Source: Actinomadura macra NBRC 14102
GTDB lineage: Bacteria; Actinomycetota; Actinomycetes; Streptosporangiales; Streptosporangiaceae
DNA: 64,000 nucleotides
Assembly: GCF_001552215.1 (NCBI RefSeq)
Contig: NZ_BCQT01000015.1
Location: 62,001 to 126,000, forward strand
Reading direction: 5' to 3'
Under the pieces are notes generated by a model that made no database searches, had not been told where the DNA came from, and worked only from the letters and a program-made list of their open reading frames with translations. The stretch's first letter is position 1. Each line of letters begins with the position of its first letter. The translations under genes were made by a program, and so were the position numbers. Below are positions 36,733-43,962 of this stretch, piece after piece.

Positions 36733-37083
36733 TTGAGCGGGACCGCCTCGCCGGACGGCGAGGGGCCTGGGGTGTCTGAGGGTGAGGACACGCGTGTCCT
36801 GGCTGCGTTTGACCCTGCACATGTGGACCCTCGCCACGCCCGTCGACCCCGGCGCACCCATCTGCGGGTGGCGTTCGCCTGCGCGATCGGCGGCCGGCAC
36901 ATCGTCTTGGTGAATCGGGTCGTCGCCTGGATTTTCACGCGGCTCGCCATCAGGGTCATCCGTGAGGACATCCCGATCTGGAACTGGCAGCGTCACCTCG
37001 ACCGTCCGCACCTTGCACCCGGAGACGAAGGGATCGGCACCTACCGTCGCTGGGTGCGCAGGTTCTACACCTCCGCCCCGTAG
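36733..37083 (+). pseudogene. Rieske oxygenase C-terminal remnant
   Basis: The last ~55 codons read as the C terminus of a KshA-like Rieske oxygenase: VVAWIFTRLAIRVIREDIPI, then IWNWQRHLDRPHLAPGDEG and TYRRWVRRFY, matching the family's end (DxPIWxxKRY...PxLAPGD...RxWxxxFY). No Rieske Cys-His cluster or mononuclear iron site is present, and the upstream part (TTG 36733 on) looks unrelated. It is best read as a decayed fragment. A 16-bp palindrome lies inside the upstream part. Confidence 0.5.
36785..36800. promoter_or_regulatory. Perfect 16-bp palindrome
   Basis: AGGACACGCGTGTCCT is a perfect palindrome without spacer, located between the PASTA lipoprotein and the Rieske remnant. It has the form of an operator. 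If the remnant was once a regulated gene, this may be its old control site. Confidence 0.5.
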
Positions 37084-37121
37084 ACCGTTCCGGTGTTGTG
37101 GCTAGGCACGGCCGACCCGTC

Positions 37122-37778
37122 TCACGGCTGTGAGGGTTCGTGTTCCCTGGGCTGGTGTTCGGCGCAGTCGACTCGCAGCGCAGCGTCGCCGAAGGGTGTG
37201 TCGAGCAGGCGGCAATGATGTGGGCGCGCCGGGTCGTCATGCGCGTTGCGGACGAAGAACTGGCAGGTCACGCAGGTGCGGGCGACCGCGAGGACCCCAG
37301 CGTCGTGCAAGCGACCGATGAGGTCGAGTAGGAAGCGCAGGGTGGCGGCCTTGTCGGCCTCGGGCCCGGCACCCAGCCAGCCGGTGACCGGGTCGGACCA
37401 GTGGGCCAACTCGTCGGCGAGTCGGGCACCGGAGTCGGTGAGGACGAAGATGTGGCTGCGCCGGTCGCCCGGGTCGCGGTCGCGGCGGACGAGCTCCTTG
37501 CGGCGCAATGCCGCCAGCGCGTCGCTCATGGTCGCCAGCGAGACGTCGAACTCGGCGGCGAGGTCGCTGACCCGCGGCGGCTGGGCCTTGCCCACCAGAT
37601 GCAGCAGCAGTTGAGTCTGGATGGGGCTGAGCCCGTTCGCGTACGCCTGCCGCCACAGCAGCGTGCGCACGACGTGACCGGCGCGCTCCAGTGCCGCCAC
37701 CAGCCTGCGGTCGAGATCCGTCCCGCCCTGGGCCACCGGTGGGGCGACGTCGATTGGCAGTTCACCTTCGGCCTGCAC
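37122..37778 (-). CDS. MarR-family regulator with a four-cysteine C-terminal tail
   Basis: This is a winged-helix MarR regulator: GLSPIQTQLLLHLV, RVSDLAAEFDVSLATMSDAL as recognition helix, and the DPGDRRSHIFVLT wing. All four Cys are in a C-terminal extension outside the usual MarR fold: C169-x2-C172-x16-C189-x15-C205, with nearby His residues (180, 187, 188, 208). This pattern suggests a metal or Fe-S cluster or a thiol switch. The GTG start follows GGAGGGG. It is divergent from the AhpD-like gene across a palindromic operator, so it probably represses that gene and itself. Confidence 0.88.
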   Translation of the reverse strand: MQAEGELPIDVAPPVAQGGTDLDRRLVAALERAGHVVRTLLWRQAYANGLSPIQTQLLLHLVGKAQPPRVSDLAAEFDVSLATMSDALAALRRKELVRRDRDPGDRRSHIFVLTDSGARLADELAHWSDPVTGWLGAGPEADKAATLRFLLDLIGRLHDAGVLAVARTCVTCQFFVRNAHDDPARPHHCRLLDTPFGDAALRVDCAEHQPREHEPSQP

Positions 37779-37791
37779 GTCCCCTCCGATC

Positions 37792-37876
37792 CTCAGTAGT
37801 CCTAAGCATATGCCTTGACACGATGAGAGCCGGCTCCCTAATTTACTGAGGAGTCCTAAAGTTAGGACTCCTCAGT
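37792..37876. promoter_or_regulatory. MarR/CMD divergent promoter with long palindrome
   Basis: TTGACA (37815-37820) and TAATTT (37839-37844), with an 18-nt spacer, are the best promoter match in the window, reading toward the CMD gene. Immediately after it, ACTGAGGAGTCCTAA (37845-37859) and its exact complement TTAGGACTCCTCAGT (37862-37876) flank two bases. A related single arm, CTCAGTAGTCCTAAG (37792-37806), lies close to the marR start. The layout fits repression of both genes. Confidence 0.85.
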
Positions 37877-37896
37877 AGTCATCAGAAAGGCAGATC

Positions 37897-38445
37897 ATGT
37901 CCCGACTCGCCACCGTGCCCCCCGACACCGCCGAGCCCCGGACCGCCGCCCTGCTCGACCGCGTGCACCGGGCGCTCGGCATCCGGCCGAACATGATGCT
38001 CACCATGGCCACGTCCCCCGCCGTCCTCGACGCCTACCTGGCCTTCAGCGGTGCGCTGGACGGCGGGCGCCTCTCCGCCACTCTGCGTGAGCAACTGGCG
38101 CTGGCGCTGGCGGCCGAGAACGACTGCGGATACTGCTTGGCCGCGCACCACACCCTGGGTGCCCGCGCCGGACTCAGCGACGAGGAGATCAAGGCCAGCA
38201 CTCACGGCGAGGCCGGCGACCCGCGGGCCGCGGCCGCGCTGCGCTTCGCCCGTCAGATCGTCCGCACCCGGGGCTTCGTCAGCGACGAGGACCTCGCCGC
38301 CGTGCGCGCCGCCGGGTTCGGCGATGGCGAGATCGGCGAGATCGTCGGTGTCGTGGCGCTCAACGTATTCACGAACTACTTCAACTCGGTCGCCCAGACC
38401 GACCTCGACTTCCCCGCCGTCGCTCTGCCGAGGGACAGCGCGTGA
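37897..38445 (+). CDS. Carboxymuconolactone decarboxylase/AhpD-like protein
   Basis: This 182-residue protein has the AhpD active-site pattern E74-xx-C77-xx-C80-xxx-H84 (ENDCGYCLAAHH), the redox Cys pair and proton relay of alkylhydroperoxidase D-like enzymes. The remaining helices fit the CMD fold. Its likely role is thiol-dependent reduction of peroxides or related electrophiles. It sits under the strong TTGACA promoter and faces the Cys-tailed MarR regulator. The ATG follows AGAAAGG. Confidence 0.88.
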   Translation: MSRLATVPPDTAEPRTAALLDRVHRALGIRPNMMLTMATSPAVLDAYLAFSGALDGGRLSATLREQLALALAAENDCGYCLAAHHTLGARAGLSDEEIKASTHGEAGDPRAAAALRFARQIVRTRGFVSDEDLAAVRAAGFGDGEIGEIVGVVALNVFTNYFNSVAQTDLDFPAVALPRDSA

Positions 38446-38471
38446 CCAGCACGTCCGACGACCGGCTTCTC

Positions 38472-38518
38472 CTCAGACGAGTCTGAGCATGTCGCCGTCC
38501 GCGTCGCGGGCGGCGACA
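38472..38518 (+). terminator. Hairpins downstream of the CMD gene
   Basis: CTCAGAC (38472-38478) and GTCTGAG (38481-38487) form a 7-bp repeat with a 2-nt gap. Next, TGTCGCCG (38490-38497) and CGGCGACA (38511-38518) form a second stem, extended inside by CCGCG/CGCGG. The second is a likely terminator; the first, nearly palindromic one could also be a protein site. Confidence 0.55.
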
Positions 38519-38673
38519 CTGCCCCGGAGCGTGCGACCCGTCCCCTCGGTGGATCCGGATGCGCTGGACGTGACGGCGCGCAGGTGATCGGCACGCTTTG
38601 GGAACCAGCGGACGGGCCAGACCGACGCATCGATCGCTCGGATTGGCTGTCGTATTAGGCGACGCGTTACCGG

Positions 38674-39270
38674 TCAGCCGTCGTCGTTGACAAGTGCAGC
38701 TCGCAGCAGTGCGTGCGCCGACTGACGCATCATCTTGGCCGCCTCGTCCCGGGAAAGACCGGCGATGTCGGTGAGCCAGATCAGCGCTTCGATGCCCGTC
38801 GCCGAGCGGATCGCCACGGCGAGCCGGTTCAGATCGATGTGCGGGTGAGAATTCCGCAACGGCGCCAGAGCATCCTGTATCCAGCCGATGGCCCGGCCCT
38901 GGCGCAGCGGCGGCTGGTCGGCGCCGGGCTCCAGTGACAGCCGAAGCGAGGCCCGGAGCTGCGGTTCCCACTCGATGGTCAGCTCGGTGAAGGCGCGCAT
39001 GACCAGGTCTAGGCGGGCCTGCGGATCGTCGGGCGGGTCGCTGGGCAGCAGGGATGCCTGCTGGGTCTGCGGATGTGCGCCGAGCAGCAGTGCGCGCTGG
39101 CTGGGGAAGTAGCGGTAGGCCGTCGTCCTAGAGATCCTCGCGGCGGCCGCGGCCTCCTCCACGGTCGGGCTCAGGCCCTCGGCCATCAACGTGCGGGTGG
39201 CCGCGACCAGGGCCTCCCGGGTACGCGTCTTCTGTTCCCGCCGGCCGAAGAACTCATATGGGACAGTCAT
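38674..39270 (-). CDS. TetR-family transcriptional regulator
   Basis: This is a TetR repressor with the N-terminal helix-turn-helix RTREALVAATRTLMAEGLSP and ARISRTTAYRYFPSQRALLL, the most conserved TetR segment, followed by an all-helical ligand domain. The ATG at 39270 (MTVPYEFF) is preferred; a minus-strand TACCAT hexamer ends 7 nt before it, which fits a leaderless start, and the ATGs at 39276/39279 are close alternatives. It is divergent from the cupin gene; a GTCCCATGGGAC palindrome lies between them. The ligand is unknown. Confidence 0.9.
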   Translation of the reverse strand: MTVPYEFFGRREQKTRTREALVAATRTLMAEGLSPTVEEAAAAARISRTTAYRYFPSQRALLLGAHPQTQQASLLPSDPPDDPQARLDLVMRAFTELTIEWEPQLRASLRLSLEPGADQPPLRQGRAIGWIQDALAPLRNSHPHIDLNRLAVAIRSATGIEALIWLTDIAGLSRDEAAKMMRQSAHALLRAALVNDDG

Positions 39271-39288
39271 CGCCATCATGGTACCGTC

Positions 39289-39300
39289 GTCCCATGGGAC
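39289..39300. promoter_or_regulatory. Palindrome between TetR and cupin genes
   Basis: GTCCCATGGGAC (39289-39300) is a perfect 12-bp palindrome in the 73-nt divergent spacer, next to the TACCAT -10 of the tetR gene. A second ATGGGAC copy at 39258-39264 lies inside the start of tetR. It is a likely TetR operator. Confidence 0.6.
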
Positions 39301-39343
39301 TCCAGTTCCATCTACGACCCGGCGAGCCAAGCGAGGCGCTGCC

Positions 39344-39691
39344 ATGCATCAGGACCCCACGGCGACCAATCCTGAGCTCTACTCGGTGATGTTCGAGAAC
39401 GACCGCGTCCGCGTCCTGGAGTACCGAGACCGGCCGGGCGACCAGACCAAGCCGCACAACCACCCCGACAGCGTCATGGTCACGCTGAGCTCGTTCACCC
39501 GAAGGCTCAGCTCCGGCGATCGGCTGGTGGAACTTCGGCTGGAGGCAGGACAGGCGCGGTGGCTCGACGCCCAGGAGCACGCCGGCCAGAACATCGGCGA
39601 CACCGAGACTCACTCGATCTTCATCGAGCTCAAGGAACCGCGCCCGGCGGCCGCGCCGGCGGAAGACTCCCTCGGCCCCAGCGCCACCTGA
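39344..39691 (+). CDS. Cupin-like small cytosolic protein
   Basis: This 115-residue protein has a compact beta-sandwich pattern: YSVMFENDRVRVLEYRDRPG, then KPHNHPDSVMVTLSSF with a possible metal-binding H-x-H, and GDTETHSIFIELK near the end. These are cupin-like features, and similar proteins are annotated as cytoplasmic or cupin-domain proteins. No enzyme activity can be assigned. It is divergent from the TetR regulator and is its probable target. Confidence 0.75.
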   Translation: MHQDPTATNPELYSVMFENDRVRVLEYRDRPGDQTKPHNHPDSVMVTLSSFTRRLSSGDRLVELRLEAGQARWLDAQEHAGQNIGDTETHSIFIELKEPRPAAAPAEDSLGPSAT

Positions 39692-39895
39692 CCCCGACGA
39701 ATGAATTCGCCCGTGCTCACCCTCTGATGAGCTCGGACGTGCCGCGTCCGTCGCCGCGCCCGTCGCCGGGGCCAGTCGGCGGCGGCTGGTGGTGATCGCC
39801 GGGCGCGACCGTCACGCGTCACGCCCGAAACGGTGAAGCGTCCGGCGGGCACGGGCTCGATTGCTTCTGCGCTGACGCGAGAGGCGCCTGCGCCG

Positions 39896-39916
39896 TAGCC
39901 TGAAAGCGTCGACGCT
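39896..39916 (+). promoter_or_regulatory. Putative promoter and operator of the XRE gene
   Basis: A -10-like TAGCCT (39896-39901) is followed by the perfect palindrome AGCGTCGACGCT (39905-39916), where the transcription start would be. The XRE start codon is at 39935 with AGGAGG just upstream. Autorepression by the XRE protein is plausible. Confidence 0.45.
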
Positions 39917-39934
39917 CCAGGAGGTGCAGGGCTG

Positions 39935-41170
39935 ATGAGCGACCGCGAAATCGATCCCGCAGACCCGGCCCTGACCGTCGGACAGAGAGTGAAGTTCTTT
40001 CGAGAACGGGAGGGGATGAGCCGCGAGGTTCTCGGCGGTCTTGTGGGCAAGAGTGCCCGGTGGGTCAAGGCTGTTGAGCGTGGTGAGATCCGGGAGTTGA
40101 AGATTCCCGCGGTGCTGGCCTTGGCGGATGCACTCAGGCTGAGGGACGTCTCTCAGATCACGGGCGGTGACGAACCCCTGCCGATGACGATGTTCCGAGG
40201 TCCGGGACACCCGGCTCTCGCCGGTGTTCGTGATGCGATCAACGCGGTCGCGATCTCGCGCTCTGGACCGGCGGATCCACTGGAGCACCTACGCGCCCGA
40301 CTCGATTCCGCCTGGCGTGCCCGGCACGCCAGTCCCGACCACCGGACCGTCATCGGCGGCCTGCTGCCCGAACTGATCAGCGACGCCAAGTACGCCGTCC
40401 GCGAGTATCGGGGCGCAGAGCGGCGGCGGGCGCTGGCGATCCTCGCCGGGGTCTACAACCTGGCGCAGTTCTTCATCGCCTACCAGCCGTCAGCGGATCT
40501 GCTTTGGCGAACGGTTGAGCGGTCCATCATGGCAGCCGAGGAGTCAGGGGACCCGAAAGCGCTCGGCGGTGCCGTGTGGTTGGCGGCGCAGGCGCACCGG
40601 GACGCGGGGGACTTTGACGCGGCGGAGACCATCAACCGCGAAGGCTTGGAATTGATCGAGCCCTATATGGGGAACGCGGACGACGACCTGCGGGCCATGT
40701 GGGGGGCATTGCACCACGAGGCGGCATACACGGCGGCGCGGGTGGGTCAGAGCGGCACAGCCTGGAGTTGGTGGGATAAAGCGAACCGGATCGCCGAGAG
40801 CCTGCCCGCGGGTCACTACGACCCGATGACGTCTTTCTCCAAGGTCATCATGGGTGCTCACGCCGTGACCGTCGCTGTGGAGCTTCGGCAGGGAGGAGAA
40901 GCGCGCAAGCAGGCGCGGCAGACGAGGAGCGTGGCGATCCCCTCACAGCCGCGCCGCGGACGCCACCTGATCGAGGTCGCGCGAGCATGGCAGATCAGCG
41001 GCGATCAGGGCGCGGAGCTCCATGCCTTGGAACGGGCGTACAGGGCGGCGCCGGAGACGATCCGCTACAACGGCTACGCGAGGCGCATGGTCAAGGAGTT
41101 GGCGGATGGTCCGATCGGGCTGCGGCGTGATGCCCGAGAGCTGGCGGATCGGATCGGTTTGCTGGTTTAG
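39935..41170 (+). CDS. XRE-family regulator with helical repeat C terminus
   Basis: The N terminus is a helix-turn-helix of the Cro/C1 type (VGQRVKFFREREGMSREVLG, then WVKAVERGEI). From residue ~110 on the protein is all-helical and TPR-like, as in RALAILAGVYNLAQFFIAYQ and HELHALERAYRAAPETI-type segments. This 411-residue architecture is abundant in actinomycetes, often next to a small DUF397-type protein. Here two small genes follow instead. The ATG has AGGAGG about 9 nt upstream. Ligand and targets are unknown. Confidence 0.85.
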   Translation: MSDREIDPADPALTVGQRVKFFREREGMSREVLGGLVGKSARWVKAVERGEIRELKIPAVLALADALRLRDVSQITGGDEPLPMTMFRGPGHPALAGVRDAINAVAISRSGPADPLEHLRARLDSAWRARHASPDHRTVIGGLLPELISDAKYAVREYRGAERRRALAILAGVYNLAQFFIAYQPSADLLWRTVERSIMAAEESGDPKALGGAVWLAAQAHRDAGDFDAAETINREGLELIEPYMGNADDDLRAMWGALHHEAAYTAARVGQSGTAWSWWDKANRIAESLPAGHYDPMTSFSKVIMGAHAVTVAVELRQGGEARKQARQTRSVAIPSQPRRGRHLIEVARAWQISGDQGAELHALERAYRAAPETIRYNGYARRMVKELADGPIGLRRDARELADRIGLLV

Positions 41171-41223
41171 GTAGGGACAGCTTCCTGTCCCTTCTTGTGC
41201 GTGGTCACGGTGAGTATTGGCAC

Positions 41224-41463
41224 ATGACGCAAATGCTCTCGGAAGCCGATATCGAAGTGGCCAAGGCGGAACTCCGGGCTGAGTTTCCGGGCTGGTCGAT
41301 GATCTTGACTCGTGACACCGAGCGTTGGTGGGCGATTCGACAGCCGCCGGTGGAGGGGTGGCGGGGGGTGCGTGTCGTCACCGAGGTGGACGCCGACACC
41401 TCCGACCTTCTTCGTGAATTGCTTCAGGAGGTCGTCGAGGAGGAACGCCGGGCCGGGTTGTGA
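41224..41463 (+). CDS. Small hypothetical protein, WWAxR family, copy 1
   Basis: This is a 79-residue protein with EFPGWSMILTRDTERWWAIR in the middle and a C-terminal acidic helix (VDADTSDLLRELLQEVVEEE). It resembles the protein at 43463-43660, which has EFVGWRIGRGGSGHWWAVRG and VEELRVRLHELT in the same places, so the two are diverged paralogues. I know such short proteins from actinomycete XRE neighbourhoods but no function. The ATG at 41224 is used; the next gene overlaps its stop by 4 nt (GTGA). Confidence 0.65.
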   Translation: MTQMLSEADIEVAKAELRAEFPGWSMILTRDTERWWAIRQPPVEGWRGVRVVTEVDADTSDLLRELLQEVVEEERRAGL

Positions 41464-41648
41464 GCGGGCATCAGCGGGGCGTGGGGTTCATGTTGTTGTC
41501 GCATGAGTTGTGGCAGTGGATTTTGGCGGCGTTGGACTCCGATATGGAGCGGGTCCGTGAGCAGGCGTATCTGTTTCTGCTTGCGGAGGCGCCGCGGGTG
41601 TGGGAGCCGCGGGTTGATTCCGTCCCGCCGTCTGGGACGGGACCTTGA
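41460..41648 (+). CDS. Small hypothetical protein
   Basis: This 62-residue protein starts with a GTG overlapping the previous stop by 4 nt; an ATG 30 nt later (MLLSHELWQWILAAL) is an alternative start. It has one amphipathic or weakly hydrophobic helix, HELWQWILAALDSDMERV. I do not recognise the family. The overlap suggests it is coupled to the WWAxR protein and the XRE gene in one operon. Confidence 0.45.
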   Translation: MSGHQRGVGFMLLSHELWQWILAALDSDMERVREQAYLFLLAEAPRVWEPRVDSVPPSGTGP

Positions 41649-41846
41649 GTGTCGTGTGGCTGGACGCTCGGCGCCGGTGAGGGCGCTTGTGAGCGAGGCC
41701 GCACGATGGGCACGGACGTTCCGGTGGTGCGGGCGTCCTGTGCCCTACCGCCGCCCGGCCCGGGTTTTGAGAACCGCCCCCACCCTGGCCGGGCGGCCAG
41801 GTACGGCGCGGCGGCGCGTGTTTGCGTACATGCGCCGCCGCGTCCA

Positions 41847-42023
41847 TCAATCTCGGACGATCTGGATCAGCAAGGTGACGACTCCCACGCCCACGCCGAT
41901 CGGGACCGCGGCGCGGGGCGCGGCGGCGCACAGGACGGCGGCGCCGGCGGCGGCGATGATGATCACTAGGGCCCGGGTGCTGATCAGGGTTTTCGGCTCG
42001 GTCTGGTTTGGTCGGATACGCAT
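41847..42023 (-). CDS. Small two-helix membrane protein
   Basis: This 58-codon frame starts at ATG 42023 with GGAGG 10 nt upstream and stops at TGA 41847. It encodes a polar lead (MRIRPNQTEPKTLI) and two hydrophobic helices, ALVIIIAAAGAAVLCAAA and VPIGVGVGVVTLLIQIV, then a short charged end. The clean membrane pattern supports a real gene. It lies opposite to its neighbours in a region with no other candidate. Its function is unknown. Confidence 0.55.
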   Translation of the reverse strand: MRIRPNQTEPKTLISTRALVIIIAAAGAAVLCAAAPRAAVPIGVGVGVVTLLIQIVRD

Positions 42024-42260
42024 GTCAGCTCGACCTCCATCCCGTTACACGGGGTTCGGACCCGGCGGCTCGCGCGGGAAGCGGTGGACGGGTCCCGTGG
42101 CCCGGCCCCCGGTCCGATGGGCCGCCTGGTCACCACATCGTTCCCGCGGTGTCAACAGCTCGCGCGCGCGACGCGCGATCCCGGCGAAAGCATGATCGTT
42201 CCATGGTGGGGGCATGCCGATCGCGTCCGGACTGCCGGGTTGATCCGAGATCATGGCTCG

Positions 42261-43310
42261 ATGACGGGGATGCGTGGCAGGGGTGCGCGGCGCGTGGTGC
42301 GGTGGACGGGTTGGACGGCGGTGTACGCGCTCGGTCTCGTCGCGCTGGCGTTCAGCGGGGCGTGGGTGTGGTGGCAGCCAGAGCCCGGGGCGCGCGGCAC
42401 GGACGTGAACGCGTTGTGGGCACGGCATCAGTGGGTGGGGGAGCCGCACACCGACGCGGAGTACCGCGCGCTTGGTGACCTGCTCAAGCAGAATCGCATC
42501 AGCGACGTGTATTTCCACGCCGGGCCCTTCGAAGCGGACGGGACGGTGCCGCCGTCCAAGTACCGGTACGCCGGGCAGCTTCTCGCAGCCGTCCGTAAGT
42601 ACGCGCCTGGGGTGCGCGCCCAGGCGTACCTGGGCCAGATACGCATGGTGGACGGTCACGGGGTCACCGATCTGGACGATCCGGCCGTGCGGGAACGGGT
42701 GCTGAAGACCGACGCGGCCTTCCTCGATGTCGGGTTCGACGGGATCCACTACGACTTCGAGCCGATCTACCCCGACGACGCCTCCTTTCTGGTGCTCATG
42801 GACCGCACGCGGGAGCTGACCCGGTCCCGGGGACGGCTGCTCTCGGTGGCGCTGGAGCAGCCGCCGCTGTTCGACGCCCTCCAGCCGGTCTACAAGGCGT
42901 TCGTGCCACGCCACGGGCCCGTCCACTATCCGCCGCGTCCGACCGAGAGGTTCCTGAACGAGATCGCCGACCGGGCGGACCAGGTCGCGATCATGACCTA
43001 TGACGTGTCGCTGCCGACCAGGTCGCTCGCGGGATGGCACTACGCCCGGCACACGCGCCGGACCCTGGAGTTGATCGGCGACCGCGCGACGGTGTTCATG
43101 GGCGTCCCCACCTACCGGCCGCTGGTGGGATGGGCGGAGGACCTCACCGTCGCGCTGCGCGGCATCCGGCGCGGCGTGGACGATCTGGACCGGCCCCCGA
43201 AGCGTCCGTTCGGTGTCGGCGTGTACGCGGACTGGACCACCGGGCCCGACGCCTGGACCCGGTACCGCGCGGCGTGGCCGCCGTCGGCGACGACCGGTTC
43301 CGGGCATTGA
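42261..43310 (+). CDS. Membrane-anchored GH18-like glycoside hydrolase
   Basis: The protein starts with a basic lead and one transmembrane or signal-anchor helix (TAVYALGLVALAFSGAWVWW). The rest is an extracytoplasmic TIM-barrel-like domain with FDGIHYDFEPI, which matches the GH18 pattern DGxxxDxE (D160, D165, E167; the catalytic acid would be E167), although the first conserved Asp is a His here. VAIMTYDVSLP and FMGVPTY are other GH18-like strands. It may cut or bind chitin- or peptidoglycan-type glycans. I chose the ATG at 42261; the ATG at 42192 is an alternative. Confidence 0.68.
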   Translation: MTGMRGRGARRVVRWTGWTAVYALGLVALAFSGAWVWWQPEPGARGTDVNALWARHQWVGEPHTDAEYRALGDLLKQNRISDVYFHAGPFEADGTVPPSKYRYAGQLLAAVRKYAPGVRAQAYLGQIRMVDGHGVTDLDDPAVRERVLKTDAAFLDVGFDGIHYDFEPIYPDDASFLVLMDRTRELTRSRGRLLSVALEQPPLFDALQPVYKAFVPRHGPVHYPPRPTERFLNEIADRADQVAIMTYDVSLPTRSLAGWHYARHTRRTLELIGDRATVFMGVPTYRPLVGWAEDLTVALRGIRRGVDDLDRPPKRPFGVGVYADWTTGPDAWTRYRAAWPPSATTGSGH

Positions 43311-43462
43311 GGAAGCCCGTACGTGACAGGCCGTTCCGCGTGCTTCCGCAGGCCAGAAGGGTGGGGTAGCGGGGCACCTTCGGGGTACTCCACGGTGCGA
43401 CGTCCAGACCCAAACGGCGGACACAGAGCAAGTGGTGGACACAGAGGAAGAGGGGACGGCCG

Positions 43463-43660
43463 ATGGGAACTGAGCAGACCGCGTGGCACGTCACCGACAG
43501 GCTCAGTGAGTTAGCGGCCGAATTCGTCGGCTGGCGGATCGGCCGGGGCGGTTCCGGCCACTGGTGGGCCGTCCGCGGGAATGATCTCGTCCGGACGCCC
43601 GACGTCGAGGAGTTGCGCGTCCGTCTGCACGAACTCACCGCCGCCCAGAGGCGTGCATGA
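43463..43660 (+). CDS. Small hypothetical protein, WWAxR family, copy 2
   Basis: This 65-residue protein is a diverged paralogue of the 41224 protein: EFVGWRIGRGGSGHWWAVRG followed by a leucine-rich helix (VEELRVRLHELTAAQ). The ATG has GGAAGAGGGG upstream. It lies alone between the GH18-like gene and dapA. Function is unknown. Confidence 0.6.
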   Translation: MGTEQTAWHVTDRLSELAAEFVGWRIGRGGSGHWWAVRGNDLVRTPDVEELRVRLHELTAAQRRA

Positions 43661-43792
43661 GGCGCTCCCGGGCACCCGGCCGGACGCCGCGACCAGGGCC
43701 GCGGCGGGCACGGCCACGTTATCCAACCGAGTCCGGGGTGTGGCCGGACTGACCCCGTAACGCGGCATTTGCGTGCCACGATGTGGTGATGG

Positions 43793-43832
43793 AGCCGCCG
43801 CCACGCGTACCCCCGAGCGTGTGGCGGCGGCT
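43793..43832 (+). terminator. Hairpin upstream of dapA
   Basis: AGCCGCCGCCAC (43793-43804) and GTGGCGGCGGCT (43821-43832) form a perfect 12-bp stem with a 16-nt loop, followed by TCTGCGG. It separates the accessory block from the dapA operon. Confidence 0.6.
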
Positions 43833-43943
43833 TCTGCGGTGCCCGGTTCCGGCCCTCGCGCGACCCCGTCGCGGGCCGCCCGATCGACCGGGGCGGGACA
43901 TTCCCTGACTGGGAGGGACCTGCGGGTCCAAGCCGACCCGCCG

Positions 43944-43957
43944 GAACGGTACCGTTC
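43944..43957. promoter_or_regulatory. Palindrome over the dapA -10 box
   Basis: GAACGGTACCGTTC (43944-43957) is a perfect 14-bp palindrome. It contains TACCGT (43950-43955), which ends 7 nt before the dapA ATG, so a leaderless promoter lies inside the palindrome. This suggests operator control of dapA-rnj. Confidence 0.6.
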
Positions 43958-43962
43958 GATGC

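Larger units (their letters stand above)
43661..43962. other. Intergenic region before dapA
   Basis: No convincing gene is present. A perfect 12-bp stem is formed by AGCCGCCGCCAC (43793-43804) and GTGGCGGCGGCT (43821-43832), a likely terminator for upstream transcripts. A 41-codon frame from ATG 43790 spans it but its sequence is Pro/Arg-rich and not gene-like. The region ends in the dapA promoter palindrome. Confidence 0.6.

Noticed and set aside
43790-43915. 41-codon frame over the hairpin before dapA
   Set aside because: Its sequence is only Pro/Arg-rich and is dictated by the hairpin arms; no ribosome binding site is seen.
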